Assembly (NCBI GenBank): GCA_030770425.1
Contig: JASJFT010000001.1
Location: forward strand, 496,001 to 560,000
Direction: 5' to 3'
From: Darksidea phi
Taxonomy: Eukaryota > Ascomycota > Dothideomycetes > Pleosporales > Lentitheciaceae
DNA length: 64,000 bases
The position numbers and the translations under genes are program-made. Under the pieces are notes generated by a model. That model saw only the letters and a list, made by a program, of their open reading frames with translations. It searched no databases and was not told the DNA's origin. The first letter of the stretch is position 1, and each line of letters starts with the position of its first letter. Positions 22,222 through 32,566 of the stretch are shown here, in pieces.

Positions 22222-23190
22222 TCAACCGACTTTCAGTATCACTTTCCCCTTCGCGTGCCCACCTTCGAGCCTGTCGAAGGCTTCGTTGAACTGCTCGAGC
22301 GCATAGATGCTGTCCACCACCGGCTTGCATTTCCCCTGCTCAATCAAGCTTGTTATCTCCCCCAACGCTGCTCCATTTGCTTTCACAATGAACCATACTC
22401 CCTTTGCCCCCTCCGCCACGCCATCCACTGGCCTCTTTGGGTCGGGTGGCTCCGCAACACTGATAACTCTTCCACCGCTCTTTGCACACTTCCACGCATC
22501 TATCAGGGTCTGGCCGCCAATGCAGTCCAAAATAACGTCAAAGGCGCGTGCTTCGACATCTTCACTGACCCATTCGAGGAGATTCGTCTTCTTGTAGTCC
22601 AGGACCGTGTCTGCACCAAGGCTCTTCACGAATTCAACATTGGACGTCCCGCACGTGCCAACAACTTCTGCGCCTGCTTCATGGGCGAATTGAACGGCCC
22701 AGATACCGACGCTCCCGGACGCAGCTGTCACCAGAACCCGCTTTCCCCGATTGCTTCCATTATTAGGCTTAATCAGGTCACCGTGTACAAAGAGTGCTTC
22801 GTAGGCGCTCAACGCACTCAGTGGCACGCTAGCGGCTTCCTCCCAGCTCAGGCCCTTTGGCTTCAGCGCCAGTTCGTTCTCATGCGCTACACTGGTCTCC
22901 CGCGCATTACCCTTCCAGGTGAAGGTCGTGAGTGCGTACACTTGATCACCGGGCTTGAAGGTATATTTGCCCGACGCGATGGGCACTGAAATCACTTCAC
23001 CCGCTAGGTCGAAGCCGGGAACTGGAATGTCGGGAAGGAGAGGTTCGGGCCAGGTGAGTTCACTGCGGGTTAATGCTGTAGCTTTCGTGCGGATGATATA
23101 GCATTCTGGATGATCTGTAGAGGTAGGCGAAGGGTGGTCCGAATCGAGGGTGAGTGTTTTCGGATCGCCAGTTCGAATGAGGGCGCGCAT
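22222..23190 (-). CDS. Zinc-less MDR alcohol dehydrogenase/quinone oxidoreductase-like protein
   Basis: Single exon, 322 aa, the normal length for the quinone-oxidoreductase branch of medium-chain dehydrogenases. The N-terminal GroES-like domain includes PVPGFDLAGEV (about residue 57) and the FKPGDQVYAL turn. The Rossmann domain has the nucleotide-binding glycine motif LVTAASGSVGIWAVQ (about 151-165) and DVILDCIGG. The structural-zinc cysteine cluster of true alcohol dehydrogenases is absent, as is usual for NADPH-quinone or enone reductases. It should transfer hydride from NADPH to a quinone or an unsaturated carbonyl in the cytosol; the substrate is unknown. It is head-to-head with a glutathione transferase gene, which suggests shared control in detoxification. 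Confidence 0.93.
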   Translation of the reverse strand: MRALIRTGDPKTLTLDSDHPSPTSTDHPECYIIRTKATALTRSELTWPEPLLPDIPVPGFDLAGEVISVPIASGKYTFKPGDQVYALTTFTWKGNARETSVAHENELALKPKGLSWEEAASVPLSALSAYEALFVHGDLIKPNNGSNRGKRVLVTAASGSVGIWAVQFAHEAGAEVVGTCGTSNVEFVKSLGADTVLDYKKTNLLEWVSEDVEARAFDVILDCIGGQTLIDAWKCAKSGGRVISVAEPPDPKRPVDGVAEGAKGVWFIVKANGAALGEITSLIEQGKCKPVVDSIYALEQFNEAFDRLEGGHAKGKVILKVG

Positions 23191-23802
23191 GTTGGCATCA
23201 GACGTTGGAATAATCCAGTCAAGAGACTCGGAGAGGTGTTCGACGGGCGAAGAACTGGTTAATGGCCGACACGCGAGGGTTGAATAACTTGCCCGGCGAA
23301 GCAGTCGACTGCAGGCTCCGGGCTCTTATGTCTCTCGCTGTCCATGCTCTTTAGAACTGAGTTGCCAAGGGCATGGAGCAATCACTTACAAGATGCTTCA
23401 ACAACGGGACTTGCTTGCTGACTCATGGTTACCAACTATCCTCGTGTTTGTGCATTTTCTTGTGGCCCGTTGGATTGCGTGATCAGACCTCGGGCGGTCG
23501 GCGTCTCGGCCTCCCATCGCAGCCTTTGCAGTCTGGAAGTAGTAGGTACAGCCTTAGCGTGCATTGGCTCGTTTTTATCATTTCTCAGCCTTGCGACCCG
23601 GTGGAGCGGATGTTGTGCGCGGGAGGTGGGGTTCCCCGCTTGCGTCACTGCGACGTAGCATGGCGAAGAGGGGACGACGCGGAATAATGACGCTAACACA
23701 ATGGTCCAGGCTTCCTTGTAGCTCGTAAACGACACTCAACTCCACACTACTCTCTTGTGCGTCGTTTTCACATCAAGAAGCACATATTGGACAAGCGCAA
23801 AC
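23191..23802. promoter_or_regulatory. Divergent promoter of MDR and GST genes with an AP-1/Gcn4-type core
   Basis: 612 bp between two divergent redox-gene start codons. A palindromic TGACTCA core at 23419-23425 matches the binding site of bZIP activators of the Gcn4/AP-1 kind. A TGACG half-site lies near 23687. Functional use is inference from the sequence match only. Confidence 0.45.
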
Positions 23803-24660
23803 ATGGGCAAAGATCATCCCGATGCAGACCTTCACCCTGAGGCTACAGGTCCTGCGGCGCGGACAGTCAAGGTAAGATGGGTTTCGTACAGTTTATTACC
23901 ATGCTAAGTCCCGTAGGCCCACTCAGCCGAGCATGATCTCAAGCTGTACTCAGGCTGGTTCTGCCCCTTCGTTCAGCGAGTTTGGATTGCGCTTGAGGAG
24001 AAGAGCATCCAATACCAGTATATCGAAGTCAATCCCTACCACAAACCAAAGTCTCTTCTCGATTTGAACCCGCGCGGGCTTGTACCCACTCTGCAGTACC
24101 AGAACAAGCCCTTGTACGAAAGCACCGTACTCTGCGAGTTCCTCGAAGAAGCTTTTCCTGACCATACCCCACACCTCCTCCCCAAAGACCCCTACGACCG
24201 AGCTCGATCACGCATCTGGACCGACTACGTCAGTAGCCGCATAATCCCCGGCTTCCATCGCTTCCTGCAGTACCAAGGTCAAGAAGGCCTGAAAGAGAAA
24301 CAACAAGAATTCCTCGGCTACCTGAAAGAGTTCACCAAAGAGATGGACTCTGAAGGGCCATTCTTCTTGGGCAAGGAGTTCAGTCTCATCGACATCATGA
24401 TGGCGCCATTCGCCCTCCGACTGTGGGTCTTCGATCATTTCAAAGGTGGTTTGGGCCTTCCAGAGAAGGGACATGGTGGGGATGATGAGGGCATCTGGGA
24501 GAGGTGGCGGTTGTGGGTTGGAGAGGTGCAGAAGAGGAAGAGTGTTATCGAGACTATGAGTGAGAGGGAGAAGTATCTGCCCATTTATCAGAGGTATGCG
24601 GATGATAAGGCGCAGAGTGAGCTTGCAAAGGCTACAAGGGCGGGCAGGGGTGTGCCGTGA
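23803..24660 (+). CDS. Glutathione S-transferase, Cys-type (omega-like)
   Basis: Exons 23803..23871 and 23917..24660 give 270 aa; the 45-bp intron (GTAAGA...GTAG, with a GCTAAG branch) joins ARTVK to AHSAEHD in phase 0. The N-terminal thioredoxin-like domain has WFCPFVQRVWIALEEK with the Cys near residue 39, the catalytic position of omega-class enzymes, then the cis-Pro loop NPRGLVPTL and the glutathione-contact ESTVLCEFLEE. The C-terminal all-helical domain follows to about residue 245, including FFLGKEFSLIDIMMAPF. Omega-like enzymes act as thiol transferases and dehydroascorbate or glutathionyl-conjugate reductases rather than classical conjugating GSTs. No signal peptide, so cytosolic. 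The start at 23803 begins a short polar leader before the fold. Confidence 0.92.
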
Positions 24661-27068
24661 CGGGCTAGTGCTTCCATCATGCCGCTCTTTGAAGGTCAAT
24701 TCATCCTCGTGCGCATGAGCTCACGATTTGAAAAGCGCTCATCGCGTTCACAGAATTGGTCTTGAGCACATCGCACATGCACTTAGGTTGTGAAAATATT
24801 ATGCTAGTTCTTTCTTCCTACTGAATGTCTCTTCACGATTCTGAACGTATACTACGCCCATTGTATGAAAATAATTCGTATAAATCTCCTACCAACTAAG
24901 CTGCATCTTGTTACAATTCGCCTCAACTACCTCACTACTCTGCTATACCATAGGGAATCACCCACCCTCGACGCGCTTCCTTGCAAACAATATCAGCGCA
25001 CGATGTTAATTCCAAGCGAACGGTCGAATCCCTCTGAGAAGTAGCAGTTGGTAAAGCGAAAGTAATTCTCAAAGCTCTAAAATCGGCCCTATTCACATCC
25101 TCTGGGTTTTTCAGTAGGGCCGTCAAACATGAGTAGGTCGCATCGCGAGCCGATCCGGATACTATCGATCTTAGCGGCCACTCTCCGGAAGACGTTCTTC
25201 TTATTTACATATCGTGCAAGTATTTCATTGGAAGTCCAATCCCTTGTTGGAGTGATCATTTTTCCAAGAATGTTTGACCTGTCACTAACGTCAGAGTCGA
25301 TAGTTCACGGTCGACTAACAGTCGGGTGCTTCAGTGCGCCCTTTTTTTTGACCCAGAAGACTTTCGATGGATTTTGCAATTGCCAATAGCAATCCTAACA
25401 TAGCTCTACAACCATCATAAACTCAGTGCTTAGATTCTTGCGATATAGAGGTCTAATATAGATCGTCCATGGCGAAATGCAATGACTCCTTTACTCGTGG
25501 TATGCCCCTCCCGCTCTTCTTACTGGATGAATATGGTCACGACGCCTGTTTTTCTCTGCCTCTTTTTCATGCGATGGCCCCCATTCACGCTATCTTGTCC
25601 GGGATCATGAGACCATTTCATGCGTGCCTTGAGGACCGCACTCTCCAATGGCCCGTGCACACTAGCCAAGTGGGCCTGTGACTGTTTCCCAACGTCAACC
25701 GTCTCGACCCTCACGACCACTTTTCAAAGTTGCTTGTTCCAAAGATTTTCTACCAGTTCTTTTGTCTCGCGTTTACGGTCATACCTTTCTCGCATTCTCT
25801 GCGATTCTCGTTTCTCACGCGAATCAGCAGCATGTAAACATGCCCACTCTTTGTTCAACAGGACACTGCATTTCTCGACCGTGCCCTTGAGGAGGAGAAG
25901 GAAATCAGTTTCTACTTACTACGCTTCTATAGTCTTTACTTCAAGTATTGGACAACGCTGTACTGCACAACAAGAGACAACGTCTCGAGTAGCATTGCTT
26001 CCCCTCCGTCATTTCAGTTCACCTCACCAGTTGTCTGCAATCTACATATTCAACCAATCCCCATTCAACTAGATCTTAACGCTGGATCTCGGCTCTCTTG
26101 TAAGCAGGGTGACGTTTCCCCGGTCAAACTTCTCCAGACGCGGCATTTGAATGCGTTGTTGCGTTCGAGGATCGGCAATGCATGAGAAGACTACGCGGTC
26201 GGGCACGTAGGAGGTCCCTGGCCCATCGGGCCCAACCCCAGTACAAGGATTTGCCATGCCAAGTCAAAGGGCTTAGGAACAGACCTTTTCGAGACGGTTT
26301 ACGCGCAACAGGGCAGTGGAAACGCAAAATGCGGCTTTTTAGACGTCGTTGAACAATAGTCAGGCTGTTCCAGAAAGGCAAGTTCCCTCGAGTACGAGGC
26401 ATCAGACCGGTCATACCGGCTGCAGGACTATGGTAAATGTGTGTTTTTGACGACTTTGGCAGATGGTATCGTTCTGCTCTCTCCTGCTGCGCATCTTCGC
26501 ATTACCCTCAGTTGGCGTCTTTATCCGCTCTTGTTTCTGCATTGTTCCCCGGGAAAATCTGACAGAGCTGTTGTGCAACACGCATAGTTGTTTGTTGCAG
26601 GGTCGAAGCTTCGCAGGTTCTTTGAATGAAAAATATAGATTCACCAACAGGGAGCAACCTTCACGAACCGGGTGACCCATCTTGGACGCATGATAAAAAT
26701 TCGGTATTAGTGTCGCCATCCACCTATCTCTTGCTTCACCCGCCCTATGCAGGATCCCACCAGTTTCAGCCATTTTCAAAACCAACTCTCAGGTTTTATT
26801 CCCCGCCATCCCGACGCGCATCACTTCTACGCTCCTTTTGGGTGTGCGAATGTCCACATCGCAATGCTAATATCCGAGAAAAATGCATGTTGTGTATATA
26901 CATAGCTCGTCGATGCTCAAGCTCACCTATTCGTATCGAGCGAACTGCACGCCATTGCGTCTCTGTGCACACTCCCATTCTATCCTTCCCCGCCCATGTA
27001 GCTCTGATAGCACGCAGACTCTGGTAGTCATATAGGCTCCGAGGCTCTGGTAGCCTACCTTGTTCAAA
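24661..27068. other. Gene-poor 2.4 kb region
   Basis: The longest stretch without a supported gene except for a few hundred bases. Frames of 60-150 aa exist on both strands (for example 25620-26072 plus and 26411-26785 minus), but none has a recognisable domain, good codon pattern or splice model. The right end is the promoter of the rhodopsin-like gene. No transposon remnant is recognised. Confidence 0.5.
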
Positions 27069-28447
27069 ATGTCGTTTACGATACCGGCGTCACCCATGAC
27101 CCCAGAGTACCTAGCCGAAGACTTGGGCCCTACCATCACTGCGACGGCCTCGTTGATGATCATCTTCTGCACAGTCTTTGTTGGCCTGAGATACTGGGCT
27201 CGATACCTTGCAAAGATGCCACTCGGCGTTGAAGATGTAATCATACCTTTCGCATGGTTGGCAGAAACGGGTTTGTGTATCGTCAGCATAGGTCAGTAAT
27301 ACTCTCGTTTGTCGCGTGCTGGTGGTACTAACTTCAAGTACAGTTATGGTCAAGCACACAGGAGCAGGTCGCCATACTATTATCGTCCTCCAAGAAGATC
27401 CCTCCAGCCTCGAACAATATCTCAAAGGCATCATAGCTCACGAATTCATTCACTCTGCCGCGGTTGCCTTTCCCAAAATTTGCGTCGTCCTCCTCTTCCT
27501 CCGAGTCTTCACGAACAAGTACGAGCGTATAGTCGCATGGGCGCTTATCGGCGTCATTTTCGCAACTTGGTTTTCCTTCACCGTGGCCACGGCATTCCAA
27601 TGCATGCCATTTGCGCTCATCTGGGATAAATCGATCCAGGGAGGGAAGTGCTTTAACTTCAGGGCTTTTGCGACAAGTACTAGTGTACCTAATATTGTAA
27701 CGGATGTGGTGGTTTTGTTCTTGCCGATTAGGACGGTTATAGGCTTGAAGATTTCGATTGGGAGGAAGGCTGGATTGATGCTCATCTTCCTGACTGGCAG
27801 CGTGTAAGTTCGCCATCATATTTGAGTGCTGTAGAACCTAGAGCTAACCCGTTCGTAGCGGCATCGTAGCCTCCATCGTGCGCACCGCAGTTTTCGCCTC
27901 CATCAACCCTCTAGTGGATCCCATGTTCACAGCACCCCCCCTCCTCAACTGGACCATGATAGAACCCGGCCTCTACCTCCTCGCCGCCTGTGCTCTATCC
28001 TTCAAACCGCTCTTCCGTATGATCGCGCAAGCCCTCCATTTCGACAAGCTCCTCACACACACGAAACCCTCTTTCAGCAAAACCTTGGGCGACCGCAAGA
28101 CTAACGCTACCGGTGCTCCCACAGTCGTCCGTATGGACACTTTCAAATCGGGCAGCAGCGGTGGTTTTAGTAAGCTGAGTTACGGGAAGGATGGAGCGGA
28201 GTACGAAAATGAACCGAGGGATTCAGAAGAGGGGAATTGGGTCAGAGAATTTTCAAGACAGGAACAAGGGCATAAGAAGGGGGCTAGTGAGGGCGCGATT
28301 AGCGTGCTGGTTACGCGGACCGTGGAGGTGGAAAGTGAGACTTTGTATGAAGAGGAGGACGACGACGCCGAATTAAAGTTCAATGTCGCCGACCAAACGT
28401 TCTTCAATGATATGTTGACCGAGCTGGATAAGCGCCCTGACTCTTGA
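27069..28447 (+). CDS. Fungal rhodopsin-domain seven-helix membrane protein
   Basis: Exons 27069..27291, 27344..27803 and 27859..28447 give 423 aa. Introns are 52 bp (GTCAGT donor, perfect TACTAAC branch) and 55 bp (GTAAGT donor, GCTAAC branch); both joins keep a transmembrane segment continuous. The start ATGTCG is in an AAAATG context. Seven hydrophobic segments lie between about residues 20 and 310. The arrangement is that of the fungal integral membrane/rhodopsin family: an early RYWAR-type motif, PKICVVLLFLRVF in helix 3, Cys residues in the loop near QCMPFALIWD, and the helix after NIVTDVVVLFLPI. The cytosolic tail (about 320-423) is acidic and Ser-rich. These proteins, including Pth11-like receptors, are thought to act as surface sensors, but there is no retinal-binding Lys motif to make this a true opsin. 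Ligand unknown. Confidence 0.88.
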
Positions 28448-29153
28448 ATTTACACATAGCATTTTTTCTTTCGAATAGATAGGGCAGACGCATGTCTAAT
28501 ACATACTAGCTACTCTAGCCACCCCTCTAAGCTCAACCACTGTTCGCAAGCTTATGCCCGCTGATGGTACATCCCACATTCTGACAAACAACTCAATTCA
28601 AGTGGAATAATGAGGACATGGGCAAACAAAAAATGACTACTTACAACATGGTATTGCCTATTAAAGACAACCAGAAATCGTTGTCTAAATGTAAAGGCGC
28701 CCAATAACATATCACATAGCTCTTAGGCTGTCCTCGCAAAATTTAAGATACGAGCTATGATTGAGGTACTTACCATCGGGTTGACATCAACATCGATCGG
28801 ATCAACAAGGTTTCCAAATTTTAGACTGAAATCGTGCAAACGTAACAACCAACGACATCACCATCACCCGCAAACGATGCACAGAATATCGAACGAGGCA
28901 AAATCCGGAACGCCGTTAGCTATGAGCTACCCATTCGCCAACGACCCAATTCCGAAGTCGCAAATGAAGCAAAACAAGAAGACTCCCCTGTTCACGTTCA
29001 CGTCCATGTATCATATCATACTTTTATCTCACGCAAGATGTTCGTGTCAACCACACGCACCCACCCAAGCCGCTGGACGCAAAAGCTTGGGGGCCAACCA
29101 TGCCGATAGAACGCGAAAAGGGGGGATAGCAGTGAAATCATGGGACGCGTACT
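28448..29153. other. Convergent intergenic region
   Basis: Between the 3' ends of the rhodopsin-like gene and PDI. A 137-aa plus frame (28757-29170) overlaps the PDI stop and lacks domains. Nothing else seen. Confidence 0.5.
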
Positions 29154-30839
29154 TTACAACTCATCGATGATATGGTCAGCAGCAGACTTTGCCGACTCGG
29201 TGGCATCTGAGGCGACCGACTTAGCAGTCTCGGTGCCGGACTTCACAGACTCAGTAGCGTCTGAAGCGGCTGACTTGGCGGAATCGGTGGCATCCTCGGC
29301 CTTGTCTGTGGCGGCAGCGGCCTGCTCGGGCATGGACGCATCATCAGCTTCGGCGGCCTCTTGTGCTTGCTCGAAGGCAGCCGCAGCCTTGTGTGAACCG
29401 TTCTCCTTGATGAAAGCGGCGAGATCCTCGACGGTGCGGGCACCAGAATAGTCGACGGGAGAGTCCTTCTTGCCAGCGGGGAAGAGCTTGATGGTAGGGA
29501 AGCCCTGAATCTCATCGGGAACGTCGTTGGCTGTGGCGTCGACTTTAGCGATAGTAACGAGCTTAGACAGCTCAGGGGAGCCGTAAAGGGCACCGAGCTC
29601 CTCGTACTTGGGAGCAAGAGCCTTGCAGTGACCACACCACGGAGCGTAGAACTCGAGGAGAACGTCCTTGTCGTTGTTGATGACGAGGTCGTCGTAGTTC
29701 TTGGCGACGACAACGGTGACCGGGCCGTCCTGAGACTCGGGGATGGGCTCGGACTTGACGCTGGGATCGACTTTGCCGGCGACGAAGTCCTCGACGAAAG
29801 CGCCAACGTCCTTCTCGGTGAGGGCCTTGGTCTGGTCGTAGGGGAACTTTTGGTTCTTGTCCGTCTTCTGGATGGCGAAAGCGGGGAACTTGCCGACCTC
29901 AAGGTTCAGATTACCAGCGTGCTGGCCGAAAGCCTTCGCATCGATGGTAGCGAAATTGATCTTGCCCTTGTGCTTGAGGGCAAGGGGCCTGAGCTCCTGG
30001 GCGAGAGAGTCACGCTCCTCTTGCGTCTCGGCGAAGATGTAGGCGAGGGGAATGCCAGCGGCCATGTAGTCGCTGTAGGTCTCCGGGCCGACCTCACCAA
30101 CCAGAGGGGTGGCGGAGGTCTTGGCGAACTTCTCGATAGCCTCCTTGTCGAAGGTCTCGGTGAAGACGTCCTTGCCATCGTCGAAAGACTTATACAGAAC
30201 CAGAGCGGGCTGTTTGACACCCTCCTTCTCGGCGAGCGCGGCGTCATTGGTGGCACCGAAGAGGTAGTTGTCGCGGAGGCCGTTGGCAACGGAGGTGTAG
30301 GTCTCGTTGGAGGCCTTGTCGTCGGCGGCGAAGTAGGCGACGAGGACGACCTTGTCGGCAGTCTTGAACTCCTCAATGGTCTCGGCGGTGAGGTCGGAGA
30401 CGGCGGGCAGAGACTGCTTGGTCATGTAAGAGATGATAGCATCCGCTTTACGCTGGCCGGTGTAGGGCGAGATGTTCTCGGCACCGCGGAAGACCTTGAG
30501 GGTGGGGTAGCCCTCGACACCATACTCCTGGCATAGCTCCGTCTCCTCTGTGCAGTCGACCTTGGCAAGAGGAATGTCCTTCTCCTTCAGCGTTGTAGCC
30601 GCCGTCTCGTACTCGGGCGCAAGCGCCTTGCAGTGTCCGCACCACGGGGCGAAGACTACAGATGGATTAGCTCTGAACTGGAAGTAGGATGCCCAATTGG
30701 GGCTGGGAAGCTTACACTCGATCAGAGCAAGGTCGTTCTCCTCAACGAAGCTCTTGAGGGTGTCCTTCTTGAGCTCCAGGACATCAGAAGCCAGACCGAG
30801 GCCGGCCAGGACGGCCGTAAGAGCAATGCTGTAACGCAT
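29154..30839 (-). CDS. pdi1: Protein disulfide isomerase
   Basis: Exons 30716..30839 and 29154..30655 give 541 aa. The 60-bp intron (GTAAGC...GTAG) is a multiple of three and reads through in frame, but removing it restores ALIEFFAPWCGHC. The start at 30839 begins a signal peptide (MRYSIALTAVLAGLGLAS). Domains in order are: a (CGHC at 47-50), b (about 140-235), b' (about 240-340), a' (second CGHC near 380) and an Ala/Ser/Thr/Glu-rich tail (about 470-541). The enzyme forms and isomerises disulfides in the ER lumen. The tail is unusual: four near-perfect 11-residue blocks precede the C-terminus, and the ER-retention end is Ile-Asp-Glu-Leu rather than His/Lys-Asp-Glu-Leu. Otherwise it is a full-length fungal Pdi1. 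Confidence 0.95.
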   Translation of the reverse strand: MRYSIALTAVLAGLGLASDVLELKKDTLKSFVEENDLALIECKLPSPNWASYFQFRANPSVVFAPWCGHCKALAPEYETAATTLKEKDIPLAKVDCTEETELCQEYGVEGYPTLKVFRGAENISPYTGQRKADAIISYMTKQSLPAVSDLTAETIEEFKTADKVVLVAYFAADDKASNETYTSVANGLRDNYLFGATNDAALAEKEGVKQPALVLYKSFDDGKDVFTETFDKEAIEKFAKTSATPLVGEVGPETYSDYMAAGIPLAYIFAETQEERDSLAQELRPLALKHKGKINFATIDAKAFGQHAGNLNLEVGKFPAFAIQKTDKNQKFPYDQTKALTEKDVGAFVEDFVAGKVDPSVKSEPIPESQDGPVTVVVAKNYDDLVINNDKDVLLEFYAPWCGHCKALAPKYEELGALYGSPELSKLVTIAKVDATANDVPDEIQGFPTIKLFPAGKKDSPVDYSGARTVEDLAAFIKENGSHKAAAAFEQAQEAAEADDASMPEQAAAATDKAEDATDSAKSAASDATESVKSGTETAKSVASDATESAKSAADHIIDEL

Positions 30840-32566
30840 GTTTGTTTGTGAAGACGGACAGTTGGATGGCAAAAGAGAGAAAAGAGTGGGTGGTAGTCTC
30901 TGCGGGTCGGTGCAGGAGAGAGGAACCAGGAGAGCGGATCGGTGGGCTTTTTATCTTGGGTGGCGGCAGGTCTCCGAAGACAGGTGTTAACTTTGGAAAT
31001 AGGCGGGCTGAGCTACTACCACCACCCGCACTCGCGCGCGCCAAGAGAATCACACACTCCCTGTTCGCTCCGGAGATATTAATAGCGAGAGGTTAAAAGC
31101 TGTGAAGAGCTCAACGTGTCCGTTACTGAGATAGTTACCCACTGTGCACGCCTTTCCTAGTCTTCACCCTCGCCGTACTGGAGCTGCCTTCCATCCATGC
31201 CTGACTACATGCGGCTAGCGGCTAGCTCGACACCCTGCAGATCTCTGAACTGCATTATTAATATACCAGCTCTCTTTCACTTTACGAATTACGAGGAAAC
31301 TAAGTCCACAAGGCCAGGTGGTCTCACAATCAATCGGACTGACCGTTCCAACTCCGAAGAAGTGTACTTTTGATGATAAACGCGCTGCTGCTTAGCTAAG
31401 GAACCGCCTTGTAGACAGTACAGATCAGATCAGATCACGTCAGGTTACCAGTGGGTAGCGGCTTAGGCTATCAGCACACATTGTCACAAGCTCTCTCGGG
31501 CACCGGCACAGTAAGGATTAAATCTCGCATTGCAAAGCTACGGACAGATATCGACAGAACAGATCCCCGACCCATAGCCCTCCAACCAGGTCCTTAATGT
31601 TTTTCTGATTTTCCAGTTTGAGTATGATTTATGATATTTTCTTTCTACTAGGTTGCCAACCCGACTCCCGTCAGCGCAGCACTGTGGCAAATGCGTAAGA
31701 AGCATAATTGCTGCTATTTGAGCGAGCGATGTCGAGCCTATGTAGGAGCAAGACCTAGACTGATCGGGTCCCCTACCCAGCGGGAAATGGGATGATCAAC
31801 AGTGATGTGAGCCGAAGGGTAGCGCTCAACGGGTGCGGTATCCAAGAGGAGGGAGGAACACCGCGGAGGATAGAGTATTGACGTGACATACGAGAGGCGC
31901 ATGTCAGCAGGCTGGATGAGGAAGTGAGATTATCAAGAGGAAACTTGTAGGTGATTTGGAGAGTCGTGCGTGGCCCAGCGTAACTAGTCGTATCCAGCGT
32001 ATGTCGAAGATGCCGGATGGATCCTCTATCTTGAAAGAAATTGGACTTTTGGTAATTACCCGCAGGTGTCCGATGCTGTGGTGGAGAAGGAGTCGAAAGG
32101 GGTTGACACGGATGGACATATCCGCACGAGGTGATAAAGAGACACGCCCGGTCTGAAAAGCTTCAGTAGGCGATGCTCCCAACAATGTGCAAAAGGGGGG
32201 AAAAACCGCTAGAAAGTCGGCGAAACGCCGAAAAGAAGTGAACAAAACCATCCGCAGATCCGAGAACAGACCAAGGCATATAATACATGGTGAACGGTCC
32301 GAAATCGCAGACTCCGGTGCGCCGATCCGATTCGTTATGCCCGAAGAAAGAGAATCGGTTATTCCGCATCGATTCGTCGAACAAACCGCTCATATGGTCG
32401 TTAAAGAAAAAAAAAAAACAAAGCATATGCAGTCGCGAATGACATACAAAATGCAACCTGGCGCCTGAGCAGAGCGAAATCGATCGTGACATAGATGGTG
32501 AAGAATTGTGAGTCAACGAAACTGCTCCAGGCCCCCCTTAACCCCCTATCGCCGGGCACCGACCAA
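30840..32566. other. Intergenic region between PDI and DHH1
   Basis: About 1.7 kb. It holds the PDI promoter and pyrimidine/purine-rich leader on the left, and the DHH1 3' flank on the right (a short A-run near 32405-32419). A triple GATCA repeat lies near 31423-31437. Minus-strand frames at 31904-32251 and 32163-32516 have no recognisable domains and may be 3' UTR. Confidence 0.5.

Noticed and set aside
25005..25050. B-box-like GGTCGAATCCC
   Set aside because: No matching A box or pairing T stem at the right distance.
25620..26072. 150-aa plus-strand frame in the gene-poor gap
   Set aside because: Ser/Arg/Leu-rich chance composition, no domain and no clear start context; kept only as part of the gap description.
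29628..30536. 302-aa plus-strand open frame antisense to PDI
   Set aside because: It mirrors the GC-rich third positions of the PDI exon; composition is Leu/Val/Gly/Glu repetitive with no domain, and the PDI frame is certain.
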